DNA of 64,000 nucleotides from Massospora cicadina (GCA_022478985.1 JAKSZP010012237.1:1-64000); one strand, 5' to 3'; shown: positions 25,374 through 35,900, counted from the stretch's first letter. Notes: a model not told the origin generated them from the sequence alone. Program-made: numbers and translations.

Positions 25374-26100
25374 TGTTTTGGGTGATAATAGTCTAAATAA
25401 CATTAAATACAAAATTGCTTAACTCTTTTAAAATAGATTTGAATTATTGTAATCATTTTAGTCATTGCTTTCCATTGATCAGGGCATATCAAGCTGCCCT
25501 TGTCACTCCTGGCCCTCGGTGGAATACCCAACCTGAGTTGGAGGGTCGCCCAAGCCCTATCACTAATTCTGTGTGTTTGTCTATATCAAAACCACCCCTT
25601 TTATAGGTTTGAGGGGGGGCGCAAAGGTTGAATAATTTTTACCCATTGATCATGAGCTGAAGCAGATGTAGATTGGCTGCAATGAGCTTATATCTGATGT
25701 AAATGATTAATATGATAAATAAAAAACATTCCCCATGGTTTTATCCTACCTATGATGGACTAATTACATTATGTTAATACCAGATGAAGAAAAATGATTT
25801 TCCTGAGCGCGGCTTTTCCAGATCGTTCAAATTTCTAATCCATGCCACCCAGTTTATACTGAATTTAATAATTGCCCCAGTATTAGCCTTTGACAACCCT
25901 AAATACTAGGGGAAGGCATTGTAATAAAGTATCATTTATCCTACCCAAGCCACAACTTAAAAAAATTATAATATATCATTTATAGGCTTAAATAGTTTGA
26001 GTTCGCCAATTTAGTTGGCAAAAAACAAATAAAAACAAATCGTTTGTGGAAATCCTGCTAATATCAGCAGGTGTGAGCATTAGCTAGCAGGATTCCCACA
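25374..26100 (+). repeat. 5' LTR of element E
   Basis: 727 bp, start TGTTTTGG, end TTCCCACA. Near the end, 26050-26095, AATCCTGCT pairs with AGCAGGATT and an inner CTGCTAATATCAGCAG forms a second stem, so the U5 end can fold. A near copy of this arrangement is in the right LTR. CTTTTATAGG near 25598 is a TATA-like box in antisense orientation. Confidence 0.85.
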
Positions 26101-26103
26101 AAG

Positions 26104-26121
26104 TGTTGCTCACTGCAGTGG
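26104..26121 (+). other. Primer-binding site of element E
   Basis: TGTTGCTCACTGCAGTGG lies three bases after the LTR. It differs at a few positions from the consensus TGGTGCTCACTACAGGGG of this window. Confidence 0.65.
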
Positions 26122-26159
26122 CATCCTGTACATCACAAGTTTATATATAATCAAAATGG

Positions 26160-27086
26160 AGGGCGTTCATGTTGGAAGTGCTATTGATTGGATGATAAAC
26201 GGAGATTGGGAAGAAAATGACCGTATGGATTACTTCAAACATATCTTTTGAAGGAGAACAGTTTGAATAAATCATTATACCTGAGTCCCACCGCCTTACC
26301 TGGCCTAAAGATGAGTAATGAGGGACCTAACTCATGGCATATTAAACCCTGGAGACATTGCTATACGTGAAAGAGGTTCTTCTGTAGAGAACCATCTGAT
26401 GTACCTCTACATGACTCAAACCCTTCCAGATACATATAGTCAGTTACAACTTGACTACCTATGTCTGCAAGTTTTCCCGTCCCGCTATTTTCCACATGAT
26501 ACTCCTGTTAGGTGTTCATCATGAGGAGTTGCACCGTCACTTGGCAAACCATGATGCTCTAAGATTAACCTATAATAATTTATACAATCTCACCTCTGAA
26601 CATATTGGAACAACGCAATCTGGTGTGTATGCAAACCGCAATTTATCATTCAGTTTAATGAGCGGTAACCACCATGGATACTGGCGTAGTGAAGTATGTA
26701 GATAGGCTATGAATATCTTCTAGGATGAGTTAAATGTATTTGATGCTAGCACTGACTCGCTATTTGAAAAGTTTGACAAGAAACTTGAAATGTGTGAAAA
26801 TCAAACTCGTAGTGAACTCTTGGCGCATGCATCCTCCACAATCTGGGAATGAACTTTGTTAACTGTGGTGGAGCATAAAGTAGCCCAAGCCTTATCCCAT
26901 GTTGCAGAACTTGAATGGCGTCTGTTGCAAGAATCTTCTTGGGCTACCTCCGCTTTAGAGGTCAAGGTTGCACATATGGAGAAGGAGCTATCCCAAAAGC
27001 ATCTCATGAGAAGACCAAGTATATATCCTGATGGGGCAGCAATGTGAAAAAGAAGATCATGGGTTTAAGAACTCTCTTGAAGGGCC
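26160..27086 (+). pseudogene. Gag N-terminal part of element E
   Basis: Open pieces 26318-26524 and 26451-26705 read R-D-L-T-H-G-I-L-N-P-G-D-I-A, then P-D-T-Y-S-Q-L, then H-D-A-L-R-L-T-Y-N-N-L-Y-N-L. Element I has the matching series at 60.7-61.0 kb (S-L-T-H-G-R-L-D-P-G-D-I-A, H-D-A-L-F-L-A-Y-D-T-L-Y-N-L), so this is a shared gag N-terminal domain. A heptad-like stretch (V-A-H-M-E-K-E-L) follows at 26.97 kb. The frame is cut at 27086 by the insertion of element F and resumes at 47633. Confidence 0.65.
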
Positions 27087-27840
27087 TGTTGGATTTGTGG
27101 CTGAAAAAAAGGCTCTCTGGTGTTGTTTCCTCAAACCCAACAATATAAGTGAGGGGCTTTTCTAACCAGCTGTATGAAAATAAAATAAATAAAATAGATA
27201 CTAAAGAGGTTTTAGTTTTTATGAGATTTTTTTATACGCCACGCGGGGGTAAAAGAGAGATTACACTTAATAAATCGATGTAAGTATTTAAAGCATCGAA
27301 ACTCAAAGTTTGGATATCTTGGGTAATTCCAAATTAGGTAATATGAGATTTTAGACAATTGAAGCTTGAAAACTCGCTTCACTATGGCTGAACAACATAC
27401 GGGGAGTAAATCTTTGGTAATATGTACATGTGGGGTAATGATTTAATAGATTTCAGCCAATCCAATTTAGCGAAATTTATTTTACTCTAGGACCTCGCCA
27501 AGCCTATAAAAGGAAGTGGTCACTGCCTTGGTGCTGGCTTTGAACAAGTCGTGACTAGGGGAAAAACCTTCAATCGACTCCCCAGGTTTATCCATAAATT
27601 GGGAAAATTTGAATTCCCAACTTGGAGCTATTTGCCTGGTTAGTATTCATAATATTGATGCCCCAATTTGCCGGGTTCCACTGAGAATTAGCCAGGGTTT
27701 GATGGATGATAAAATCGTTATTTATATTCAAATCAAAAAATTATTATCATTGAGGAATTATAAATGTCTAACTTTTCCCCTTTTTAGCTGATTTTGCCCA
27801 AAACATTCTTATTTTAAAGCTTGGAGGGCAAATGATGACA
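27087..27840 (-). repeat. 3' LTR of element F
   Basis: 754 bp. It shows the uninterrupted version of the sites where the 5' LTR carries LINE K and an ultra-short insertion (GAATTAGCCAGGGTTTGATGG near 27691 is the empty site of the latter). Confidence 0.9.
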
Positions 27841-28131
27841 TCACCCCCTCAATAATGTTGGGGGGAGAATAAAGCCATAGGAAGTGGCCATGTACCCGAT
27901 TGATGGTGACTCTTGAAGTGACGAACTTGATAGAGTACTCATCCCCTCGCTTATATGTTACTGGAAATGGCCCTTCCCATATTAAACCGAGCTTCTCACT
28001 TCTATGAGTGATGCAGTTGTGATAATATAATACCAAGTCAGCTACTTGGAAGGAAGGGAGAGGGACACGGAGATCTTTAGCTGCTTCACCTTCTTTTGTG
28101 GCCATCTTGGCCAAGTTAGTCATAGCTTCTG
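27841..28131 (-). pseudogene. Integrase C-terminal end of element F
   Basis: Minus-strand frame running from the junction with G to the polypurine tract. It reads E-A-M-T-N-L-A-K, then L-V-L-Y-Y-H-N-C-I-T, then I-W-E-G-P-F-P-V-T-Y-K-R-G-D-E-Y-S-I-K-F, then I-N-R-V-H-G-H-F-L-W-L-Y. This is the usual C-terminal DNA-binding part of Ty3 integrase. The same order is in element E near 58.35-58.6 kb (S-E-A-M-T-N-L-A-K, W-E-G-L-F-I-I-T-Y-K-R-G-A-E-Y-S-I-K). It runs open into the LTR of G, giving an artificial fusion frame of 234 codons (28513-27809). Its N-terminal half is at 34957-35900. Confidence 0.75.
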
Positions 28132-29019
28132 TCAAGAGAGTGTCTGTAACTCTCTCGTTCCCAGCAAGGTGATGTGGGATGCAAACCCACATTGCTAGGG
28201 AACTAGCCATTAAGAAAAAGGGTAAGAAGACACCATAAACGGTGCCTGTGCCAAAGGTTCCCCAGGCCAGGGTGTAGAACGCAACATATAAGACCAGGTA
28301 AGATAGAAGCATAACAACTTGAGTGGACTCCAGAGGGGAGTCCATAATCAAGTGTAACTTGGCGTCAGGGAGCCTGCGTGCCTCGATCTGGAGGGGACCT
28401 GGGCGACCCAAGGGAGCACCTGGGATTTTGGTAAATTGCGATAGAAGGTAGTGGCCCACATAGTTGGAGACCTCCCCAAAGAGGTCCGCCACCAGGTTAG
28501 CCCAAGGAACCATAAGTAAAACGAAAAAAACGGGTATTTTTATTTAATAAAGTCGACCAACAAGGAATGTTGGTTGCAAAAAAATATTTAAAGTGGGCTG
28601 GGGAAATTCAGGTTCTGCAGAATTGCGCCCAAGCCTTGACAATCCAATAAACAGACGCTTCTGTCCATTTTAGTAAAATACACCAAAAGTGCCTTCACTT
28701 GAGTAATCAATTGAAGACATATTTACCTGAGCTTTAAATTTCATAGCTGGAGCGGGACTCAAACCCTTGCTCTCCAACCAAGCGAATTGAACTGTTTTCT
28801 TTTACTATGTAGATCTGTTAATTTCATTGCCTGGGCTGAGACAAGAGGCTGAGCGTTTTGCACCCCATTAGTATCAACCTGGGCATGCTTGGCTTGCACC
28901 CAGCGTTGATCTAAGGTGTGTTTCAGGTCAAGAAGAGCCTGAAGTTTCACCTTCTAGGCCTCCTGTCACCCAGCCTTATCTCTGGCATCAGTTCCTACTA
29001 TAATGTCATCCAACCATGA
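28132..29019 (-). repeat. 3' LTR of chromovirus G
   Basis: 888 bp, near-identical to 34061-34947. It contains an open frame from 28513 down past the LTR end, without the stop present in the 5' copy. Confidence 0.9.
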
Positions 29020-29036
29020 AATTACCCTCTCCTCCT

Positions 29037-29441
29037 TCATGGGCACCACCCCCCTCCAGGGGCGTTTTCTAAGGAGAAGTTTTTATGTGCTGGCGGCAAC
29101 TTCATAGCAGCAACGGCTGGCTTAGGCTGAGATCCTGCAGCCTCAGGGAAACGATTATGAAATGATTCGATCAGGTCTTGGGCATGTACACAAACCCATG
29201 CTAGCACCCAACTGTTCTCTGCTGCATCAAACCCTTTCCAAGATACCAAGTACTCAAGGCGTCGCTTAACCCAGCGGGAGGTTACTATTTTCTCCACTTC
29301 CCACTCCGGTGCCCCATCCACAAGATAAGCCTCAGGAGTCACAGGAGGAGGGCCCTCAAACAGGGTCAACTTGCTTTCATGAAAGATGGATAAGATCCAA
29401 AACGCGGAAGGAAGATCCAACTGGTATGAGGCATGTCCCAC
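29037..29441 (-). pseudogene. Chromodomain end of pol, element G
   Basis: An open frame of 134 codons, likely the C-terminal end of the pol polyprotein, shifted relative to the integrase core. It begins with L-D-L-P-S-A-F-W-I-L-S-I-F-H-E-S-K-L, the integrase C-terminal 'HPVFHVS' equivalent. Then comes W-E-V-E-K-I-V-T-S-R, L-E-Y-L-V-S-W-K-G-F, E-N-S-W, a chromodomain with its aromatic residues. It finishes L-I-E-S-F-H-N-R-F-P. Chromodomains of such integrases guide insertion to chromatin marks; that role is family knowledge. The polypurine tract and LTR follow at once. Confidence 0.85.
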
Positions 29442-30237
29442 CTTTCAAAATACACGGTAAGGACCAATCCTCTTTATCCCAGTTTTTAAGAGGCTGCTTG
29501 ATAGGGATGTTGTGAGCATCAAGCATCATGAGATCCCCTTCCTTGTATGCTGGACCCACATGGCGCTTTCCATCGGCATTCTCCTTATAAACCAGCATAG
29601 CCGCCTCCAAACTTGTGGACACCCCTTGATTGACCTTCTTGAGAGTCTTAGCAAAGTCCTGCACCGCTTCCACTTTGGAACCAAAGCTGGGCTCCATGTT
29701 AAAAGCAGGGTTAAAGCCATGGTTAGCAAAAAAAGGTGAACAATCAATTGATGAATGCAAAGTGTTGTTGTAGCTAAACTGGGCCATAGGAAGGTGAGGA
29801 ACCCAATCTGAATGGTTTGCGGTGGTGTAACAACGCAGAAATTGTTTCAAGCACTGGTTCACTCGCTCGTTCTGCCCATCTGATTGGGGGTGATAAGCAG
29901 TTGAACGTCAGGGGTGGATCTGAAGAGTTTTACACAACTCTTCCCAAAAGATGGAGGTGAACTGGGGTCCCCAGTCACTAATGATTTCTTGAGGAACCCC
30001 ATGAAGCGCAAAAACATGGGCGATGAAGAGCCTGGCCATTTCAGCGGCAGTTACAGTTGTTCTGCAAGGAATAAAGTGGGCGAACTTTGTAAAGCGGTCC
30101 ACCACCACCATGATTGCATCATACCCATCTGAAACGGGTAACTCCACAGTTAAATCCACCGATAAGGAAGTCCAGGGCCCTACAGCCTTTTGGACTGGTA
30201 CCAGAAACCCTGCTAAAGGTTGAAGATTGGGTTTCAT
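29377..30237 (-). pseudogene. Integrase core of chromovirus G
   Basis: Two open pieces in one frame (30237-29908 and 29862-29377), parted by stops. The core has S-V-D-L-T-V-E-L-P with the first Asp, V-V-V-D-R-F-T-K-F-A-H-F-I-P-C, I-I-S-D-W-G-P-Q-F-T with the second Asp, and S-D-G-Q-N-E-R-V-N-Q with the Glu. All three catalytic acids of the D,D-35-E site are visible. Upstream Q-P-L-A-G-F-L-V-P belongs to the linker after the zinc-binding part. Besides the stop near 29.9 kb, the frame shifts before the chromodomain. Confidence 0.85.
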
Positions 30238-30309
30238 TTGATTGCAGATCAGGCACTCTTAACAGTACCGCCCTACCTGAACAGACAAGCCCTTCCAATT
30301 GTAAGTGCG

Positions 30310-31440
30310 TCATATCAACTCCAAGATCTTTGCTTTTCCAGGATGACCAACGGTGATTCCGTCATGATGGTCCTGGATGATCTCCAGGCGTAGTGGTCCC
30401 GCAGGAACACATAAGCGCCCCTGAAACCACACCATCTCATCCTTCATGTGATAACCCCTGGATAAGTCCTCCAGATTCAGTGCGCTCTTAGCGAGAACAA
30501 CAGCATATTTGGCTGATAACGGCTGAGAAAGAACTACCTTCCTAAACATGCTATATTCTGCTGCATTTTCCAAAGTCATGAGCGCTGGCGTATGTACCGT
30601 GGACTTAGGAAGTTGAGGTAGAATCATACTCGGTGGAATCATCAACCGGGTGTTGTGAATCTCTACCTCCTTTGGATTGGGAGCCAAAGCAGGGTTGCGG
30701 CATAAAGCATCCGCCAAACCATTCTCCTTACCCTTGGTGAACTTATAGGAAAATGTAATAAAGGGCAAGGATCTCATGCCAACGGGTCTGACGTGGTGTT
30801 AGAATATGTGGAGCACGGTAGTACAATAGGGCTTGGTGGTCTGTGCGTACCTGGAATAGTTGGGAAGAGCCATGTGAATGGTGACGCCAATAAATCAGCG
30901 CCTCCACCACTGCTAATAACTCCTTGTCATATATGGCGTAATTTAACTCATGCAGAGACATTTTCTTAGAAAAATATCCCACAGGATGCTCAGACCCATC
31001 TTCACCCACCTGTAACAGGGCAGCTGCAATGGCGAAGTTGGAAGCATCTGAGGACACAATGAACTTCTTTGCAGGATCAACATGGCGAAGGATGGATGTG
31101 GATAACAAGGTGCACTTCACCGCTTGGAAAGCATCCTCCAAAATGCGGGACCACTGAAGCACCTTGGCCCCGCTAGCCTTATATAAGGGAGCTGCCACCT
31201 CGGAAATATTGGGTGTGAACTTCTTGAGGAACATACACGTCCCCAAAAAGCTCCTCAGTTCCTTGACAGAGGTGGGGGTAGGCCACTCACGAATAGCCTT
31301 CTCCTTGTCTGGAGTTATCATATGGCCCTGGTCAAAAATGACGTTGCCCAGAAAAGTAACCGGGGACTTGAAGAATTCGCATTTGCTAATCTTGAGGGTA
31401 AGGCAAGTGGCCCTCAATCTCTTCACTACTTGTCAAAGGT
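30310..31440 (-). pseudogene. RT C-terminal part, RNase H and linker of chromovirus G
   Basis: Open pieces 31426-30743 (227 codons) and 30777-30310 (155 codons). The first starts just after the RT catalytic box, with L-K-I-S-K-C-E-F-F, V-T-F-L-G-N-V-I and F-L-G-T-C-M-F-L-K-K-F. RNase H follows with F-I-V-S-S-D-A-S-N-F-A-I-A-A, then D-K-E-L-L-A-V-V-E-A-L and V-R-T-D-H-Q-A-L. The second carries G-L-A-D-A-L-C-R-N-P and the pre-integrase D-H-H-D-G-I-T-V-G-H-P-G-K-A-K. A shift separates them near 30.75 kb. Confidence 0.85.
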
Positions 31441-31960
31441 GAACTGCATGTGACTCATGATCGGGGGAAAACACCAGAATTTCATCCATGTAGGCAACCG
31501 CACATACCCTCACCAAGTCTCCCAACGCAGCATCAATGTGGCGTTGAAAGATGGCAGGGGCATTCTTAAGCCCAAAGGGCATAACCCGGAACTAGAAAAT
31601 TCCTTTTTGGTACAGAATGCGGTTAACCATTCCTGGCCCTTCTTTATCCGGATTTGATTGAACGCATTGAGGAAGTCCATCTTGGAGAAGACCTTCGCCT
31701 TCTCCAAATAGCGCGCAATCTGGGAATCTAAAGGGTGGGATGAGAGTTGGGTGCAGTCACATTGTTTAAATTTTCATATTTGACACATGGACGTAAAGTT
31801 CCATCAGCCTTCTCCACAAAGAGCAGTGGGGAATAAACAAGGGAGGTACGCTGAAAGATGGCACCTTTGGCCAACTGCTCCTTCACCCATACATCTAAAA
31901 CCTCTTCCTCCCGGACAGTCAATGGGTATATGAAGGAAGAAATACGCACCAGATCCACAT
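31430..31960 (-). pseudogene. RT N-terminal part of chromovirus G, YMDE catalytic box
   Basis: Broken frames on the minus strand. 31958-31728 has F-I-Y-P-L-T and A-I-F-Q-R-T-S, then L-L-F-V-E-K-A-D-G-T-L-R-P-C-V-K-Y. 31707-31510 has K-V-F-S-K-M-D-F-L-N-A-F-N-Q-I-R-I and a degenerate 'PFGL' block. Near 31.49-31.44 kb the catalytic box reads A-Y-M-D-E-I-L-V-F-S. The family pattern is YxDD, so the second catalytic Asp is Glu here. Several shifts break the frame. Confidence 0.8.
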
Positions 31961-32758
31961 TAAGTTTAAATTTACAATCAAAATAGAAGTTTCTGGTAGC
32001 GTACTAGCTGAAGCTGCACCAAAAGAAGATGTCAACTCCTCCAAACAGGAAGGTAAGGAAAGTCCCACAGTGGACTTCAGCAAAGGGGCAAGATATGGAC
32101 TGGGAACATTGGGCCAATGGGGTAATTTGCCTGTGGCGTTATCCTCAGACAGAGGAACAATCAACTGGTGGCCATTTGTTAAAGACAATGATAAAGTGTT
32201 TTCTTTTAAATTTTTTCTGACATAAAACTTCCGCCACCACTCAACAAACAAAATGATGGGAAACAAAAGGTTTCTGATAGCTTGAAACTGGTCAGACGAT
32301 AGACAAGATCCTACCTGGAAATTGACTGACTCCATGATGTTTAGTGTAGGTATACCTTGAGAAGCCCCACCTCTAACCATACCACCTGGTGAGTAAGTCA
32401 ACTCAAGGTAGTCAGCAAGGTCTTGGTCAATAAAATTATTTGAGGCACCAGTATCCACCAAAATAGTTGTGCTGAACTTTCCATAAGAGGATGTAAGGGT
32501 AGCAGTCAACAAGAAGTATATAGAATGGGATTTATTCAACGCAGAAAACGCCATCAACTCAACAGAAAATTCTTCCTCTGGCTTGAACAAGCCATCAGGG
32601 TATGTTTTGGAATCATAGAAGGGGGAAGGATAGTGGGCCACTCTTACTACTGAGGCCACATATCTTACCACACCTTCTGCAGGTGCATATACATCTTTAT
32701 ATTTGTGACGAAGTTCCTTTTCCACTTCCTGAGAACCCCTAATCATGGTAGGGGTCAA
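31919..32758 (-). pseudogene. Protease region of chromovirus G
   Basis: Open for 279 codons. The protease core is T-T-I-L-V-D-T-G-A-S-N-N-F-I-D near residue 100, with an intact DTG. Before it lies a linker with no zinc knuckle. After it comes the segment that leads into RT, ending shortly before F-I-Y-P-L-T of RT. Although open, it lies between broken frames and would not be made as part of a working polyprotein. Confidence 0.75.
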
Positions 32759-33382
32759 TCGAGGGTTCTCAGGAGTAATCTGGTAGACTGAAATGGAGTC
32801 CTCATCCAGACCATATGAGCAAATAAAAGGTTTGTTTGGGATAAATCACTCACGTTATAAAACGCGTTTTTTGGCTTGAACAAACCCCCACTCGTTCCAA
32901 GGGTTTGGTGCACATCGTTATCCAGGGCCATCACCCCCAAGCCCTGAGCTGATGCCTCAGCATGTACCTCAGAAACGTGTTGAGGAGAAAAAATGATAAC
33001 GGAATTGTTTTTGTTAAATCTGGGTTTAGACCCTTCGATGTTCCCGATTTCCGCTGAGATGGGGAGGAAATCAGTGGGAAGCATCTCACGCTTCAAGGAA
33101 AAATCACTAGTTGAGGAAGCGCTATTTATAGGGATGACCATGGGTGACATTATTGCAGCAGTATTTTTAAACCTTTACTTCATTCTTGGGTCTAGACCCC
33201 TGTACATTTCTGAATTTGGAAGAAGTAGAAGGATTAGAAGGATAATATTCCCTCATTTCCAGAGGCGCGCACAACTTTTTGGCTTCCATATTTATATGAT
33301 TTGATCCGATGATGGCCATATTATCTGGCCCCTTCTGGGTTTGTGTAGAAACTACCCCAGAGGGTTTCAACAAGATGATCAA
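32755..33382 (-). pseudogene. Gag-protease linker of chromovirus G
   Basis: Frames 33382-33167 and 33150-32755, in different phases. They are S-, N- and P-rich with no motif I recognise and no CCHC zinc knuckle. The position between the gag-like frame and the protease suggests the C-terminal part of Gag. Lack of a zinc knuckle is also known from Tf1/sushi-type elements. Confidence 0.5.
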
Positions 33383-34442
33383 ATTTGGAAGGAGGCGACT
33401 GCCAAATTGGGGAGTTTCGCATTGATATGTTCAAGGTCAAACGGAGAAATGGCGTTTTAACTTTGTTAGTTAATGGCAAAGCCTGGACTTTTTCACAGAA
33501 TTCACTCAAGTATACTTTCATTGGACGACCCACTTGACGCAGAGAGAAGAACTCAAAGAAGGAATGGAAGGATGCATCATCAGGTCAATTTTGCTCAAAG
33601 ACCTGTTCCAAACCCCCTATTGCCTGCCACAAGAGCAGCTGTGTGCAGAGTACCGCAAAAACCCAGTCACCCGCCTCAAGAGACAACTGGGACAATAGAT
33701 CCACTCCTTGCAAAAGCAGATGGGAACCAGACAAATTGTTTTTTCCTAACGAGGGTTTTGGCTCCAGGGAAGCTAAGGCCTGATGAATTTCTGAGTAAAT
33801 CTCGGGAGAAAGGTGGGGAATCACAATATTAGGATTGCGAAAAGTCTGAGACCACCAGGTACAAGCAGGAAGGGTGGGCACTTCCCAATTGGTTGTTGCA
33901 AGAATAATGCCGAGATGCACCAGTACAAAACCAAATGAGAAAACTGTGGTGAGCACCATCATGGCAGTGACAAATGGCCAGCGCAACCAATTTACTAATA
34001 ATGAAAGTCCCACATGGATAATTCTTATGCACATATAATAAAAGGGTTGGTCAACTAATATCAAGAGAGTGTCTGTAACTCTCTTGTTCCCAGCAAGGTG
34101 ATGTGGGATGCAAACCCACATTGCTAGGGAACTAGCCATTAAGAAAAAGGGTAAGAAAACACATCAAACGGTGCCTGTGCCAAAGGTACCCCAGGCCAGG
34201 GTGTAGAACGCAACATATAAGACCAGGTAAGATAGAAGCATAACAACTTGAGTGGACTCCAGAGGGGAGTCCATAATCAAGTGTAACTTGGCGTCAGGGA
34301 GCCTGCGTGCCTCGATCTGGAGGGGACCTGGGCGACCCAAGGGAGCACCTGGGATTTTGGTAAATTGCGATAGAAGGTAGTGGCCCACATAGTTGGAGAC
34401 CTCCCCAAAGAGGTCCGCCACCAGGTTAGCCCAAGGAACCAT
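33321..34442 (-). pseudogene. Gag-like frame of G that starts in the 5' LTR, hydrophobic N-terminus
   Basis: From the ATG at 34442, inside the LTR, one reading frame runs to 33321 (about 370 codons) with two in-frame stops: TGA at 34166-34164 (the other LTR has a tyrosine codon there) and TGA near 33.58 kb. The N-terminal 230 codons are strongly hydrophobic. Likely membrane-spanning segments are V-V-M-L-L-S-Y-L-V-L-Y-V-A-F-Y-T-L-A-W, V-F-L-P-F-F-L-M-A-S-S-L-A-M-W-V, and V-L-T-T-V-F-S-F-G-F-V-L-V-H-L-G-I-I-L. The later part (S-F-H-S-F-F-E-F-F-S-L-R-Q to W-G-S-F-Y-T-N-P) looks like a capsid domain. An alternative is that the true Gag starts downstream and the LTR part is only by chance open. 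Confidence 0.55.
34047..34060 (-). other. Candidate self-priming site of chromovirus G
   Basis: Just inside the 5' LTR end, after a 4-nt spacer, the minus strand reads AGTTGACCAA. It can pair over all ten bases, with one G-U pair, to TTGGTCGACT inside the LTR (34488-34479, minus). No tRNA-like TGG start is present here, unlike the other Ty3 elements. In Tf1/sushi elements the first bases of the mRNA pair to such a site and prime reverse transcription. Confidence 0.5.
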
Positions 34443-34947
34443 AAGTAAAACGAAAAAAGGGGTATTTTTATTTAATAAAGTCGACCAACAAGGAATGTTG
34501 GTTGCAAAAAAATATTTAAAGTGGGCTGGGGAAATTCAGGTTCTGCAGAAGTGCGCCCAAGCCTTGACAATCCAATAAACAGACGCTTCTGTCCATTTTA
34601 GTAAAATACACCAAAAGTGCCTTCACTTGAGTAATCATTTGAAGACATATTTACCTGAGCTTAAAATTTCATAGCTGGAGCGGGACTCAAACCCTTGCTC
34701 TCCAACCAAGCGAATTGAACTGTTTTCGTTTACTATGTAAATCTGTTTATTTCAGTGCCTGGGCTGAGACAAGAGGCTGAGCGTTTTGCACCCCATTAGT
34801 ATCAACCTGGGCATGCTTGGCTTGCACCCAGCGTTGATCTAAGGTGTGTTTCAGGTCAGGAAGAGCCTGAAGTTTCACCTTCTGAGCCTCCTGTTACCCA
34901 GCCTTATCTCTGGCATCAGTTCCTACTATAATGTCATTCAACCATGA
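34061..34947 (-). repeat. 5' LTR of chromovirus G
   Basis: 887 bp. On the minus strand a TTTAAATATTTTT TATA-like box (near 34507-34519) lies some 20-30 bases upstream of TTGGTCGACT (34488), the proposed transcript start, and the ATG of the long frame is at 34442. Confidence 0.9.
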
Positions 34948-34956
34948 CAGCTTCTG

Positions 34957-35900
34957 CTTTTAGTTAAATGATATGCTAGGCCAATTTTTTCATGAGTTTC
35001 TCTGGGTCAGTTCTGTTAGTAAAAATATCTTTTGCTAGTAGAGCTGGTACCCCAGGCTCTTAGCCATACAACACACAGAAAGAGGACATCTTTAGGATGT
35101 GATGATAACTAATTTGCTAGGCCATTAGGGCACTAGGTAAAATAAAAATCCAAGTGGAGGGGGTCTGAATTGGCCATTTTGTGGAGTATGGAGACCAGGA
35201 TTCCGTTAACGCTTTATAAAGCACCATTTGTGGATGGGTTATAAGGGGCCAAGAAGTGTTGTTGCGCTCCCACAAGATGGCAAGAAGCTTCACCACTCAG
35301 GAGGTAAATTTTGTTCCATTATCACATAGGATAACCTGAAGACATCCATGCCAGGAGAAAAAGTATTGGTTTAAGAAGTTTTACGTGGCTTTTAGCAGTC
35401 TGAGCGGGGAGAGCTACAGCTTCAACCCATTTGGTAAAATGATCAATACTAAATAAGATATAGCGGTTGCCACCTGTGGTCTGAGGGATAGGACCTACCA
35501 CATCCAACTTATGGTGTGGAAGGGATGTTGAGGCGTCGTAGATTGATACTGATATTGGGCCTTGAAGTTAGATTGTTTCTTACAGGTCAGGCTGCATCCA
35601 AGACTTCAGTTATGGTTTCCAAGATGCCCTCCCAGTAGTACCGCTCTTTCACCCACTCATATGTTTTGCGTACTATGCCATGCCACATGATAATGTGGGA
35701 CTCCAAGATGACAGGAACTCGCTTTGACGGCCAGAGATAGGGCAGCCAAATTTCTCGTTCTTTCTTATATTACTTCCCATTTTCCACCTTGGTGTTGCGT
35801 GAGTGTCAAGCTAGCAGCTTTTGTATGGGTTCATCTTCATCAGCCCATGAATCTGGAGTCATGAGTATACCATGTAGCCTCTCAGCTTCAATATTTTATA
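34957..35900 (-). pseudogene. Integrase core of element F (N-terminal half)
   Basis: Continues on the minus strand from RNase H. The open piece 35507-35322 reads M-D-V-V-G-P-I-P-Q-T-T-G-G-N-R-Y-I-L, F-S-I-D-H-F-T-K-W-V-E-A-V-A-L-P-A. It holds the first catalytic Asp and matches E at 57.78 kb (L-D-V-V-G-P-L-P-Q-T-T-S-G-N-R). The zinc-binding region lies near 35.6-35.8 kb in broken frames. The frame is cut by G at 34956; the C-terminal part is at 27841-28131. Confidence 0.75.

Larger units (their letters stand above)
28132..34947 (-). mobile_element. Ty3 chromovirus G, youngest LTR element, inside integrase of F
   Basis: LTRs 28132-29019 (3') and 34061-34947 (5') differ by only about 15-20 positions by eye, so this is the most recent LTR insertion of the window. 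Flanking AGCTTCTG (28124-28131 and 34949-34956) is an 8-bp duplication, and joining the outer flanks rebuilds the integrase wording of F. Interior order on the minus strand: gag-like, protease, RT, RNase H, integrase, chromodomain, polypurine tract GAAGGAGGAGAGGG. The LTR termini are TCA...TGA rather than TG...CA. There is no tRNA-type primer site; a self-priming candidate is listed separately. Confidence 0.88.

Noticed and set aside
27809..28513. A 234-codon open frame that looks like a membrane protein fused to an integrase end
   Set aside because: It crosses the junction between the LTR of G and the integrase of F, so the fusion is an insertion artefact and not a gene.
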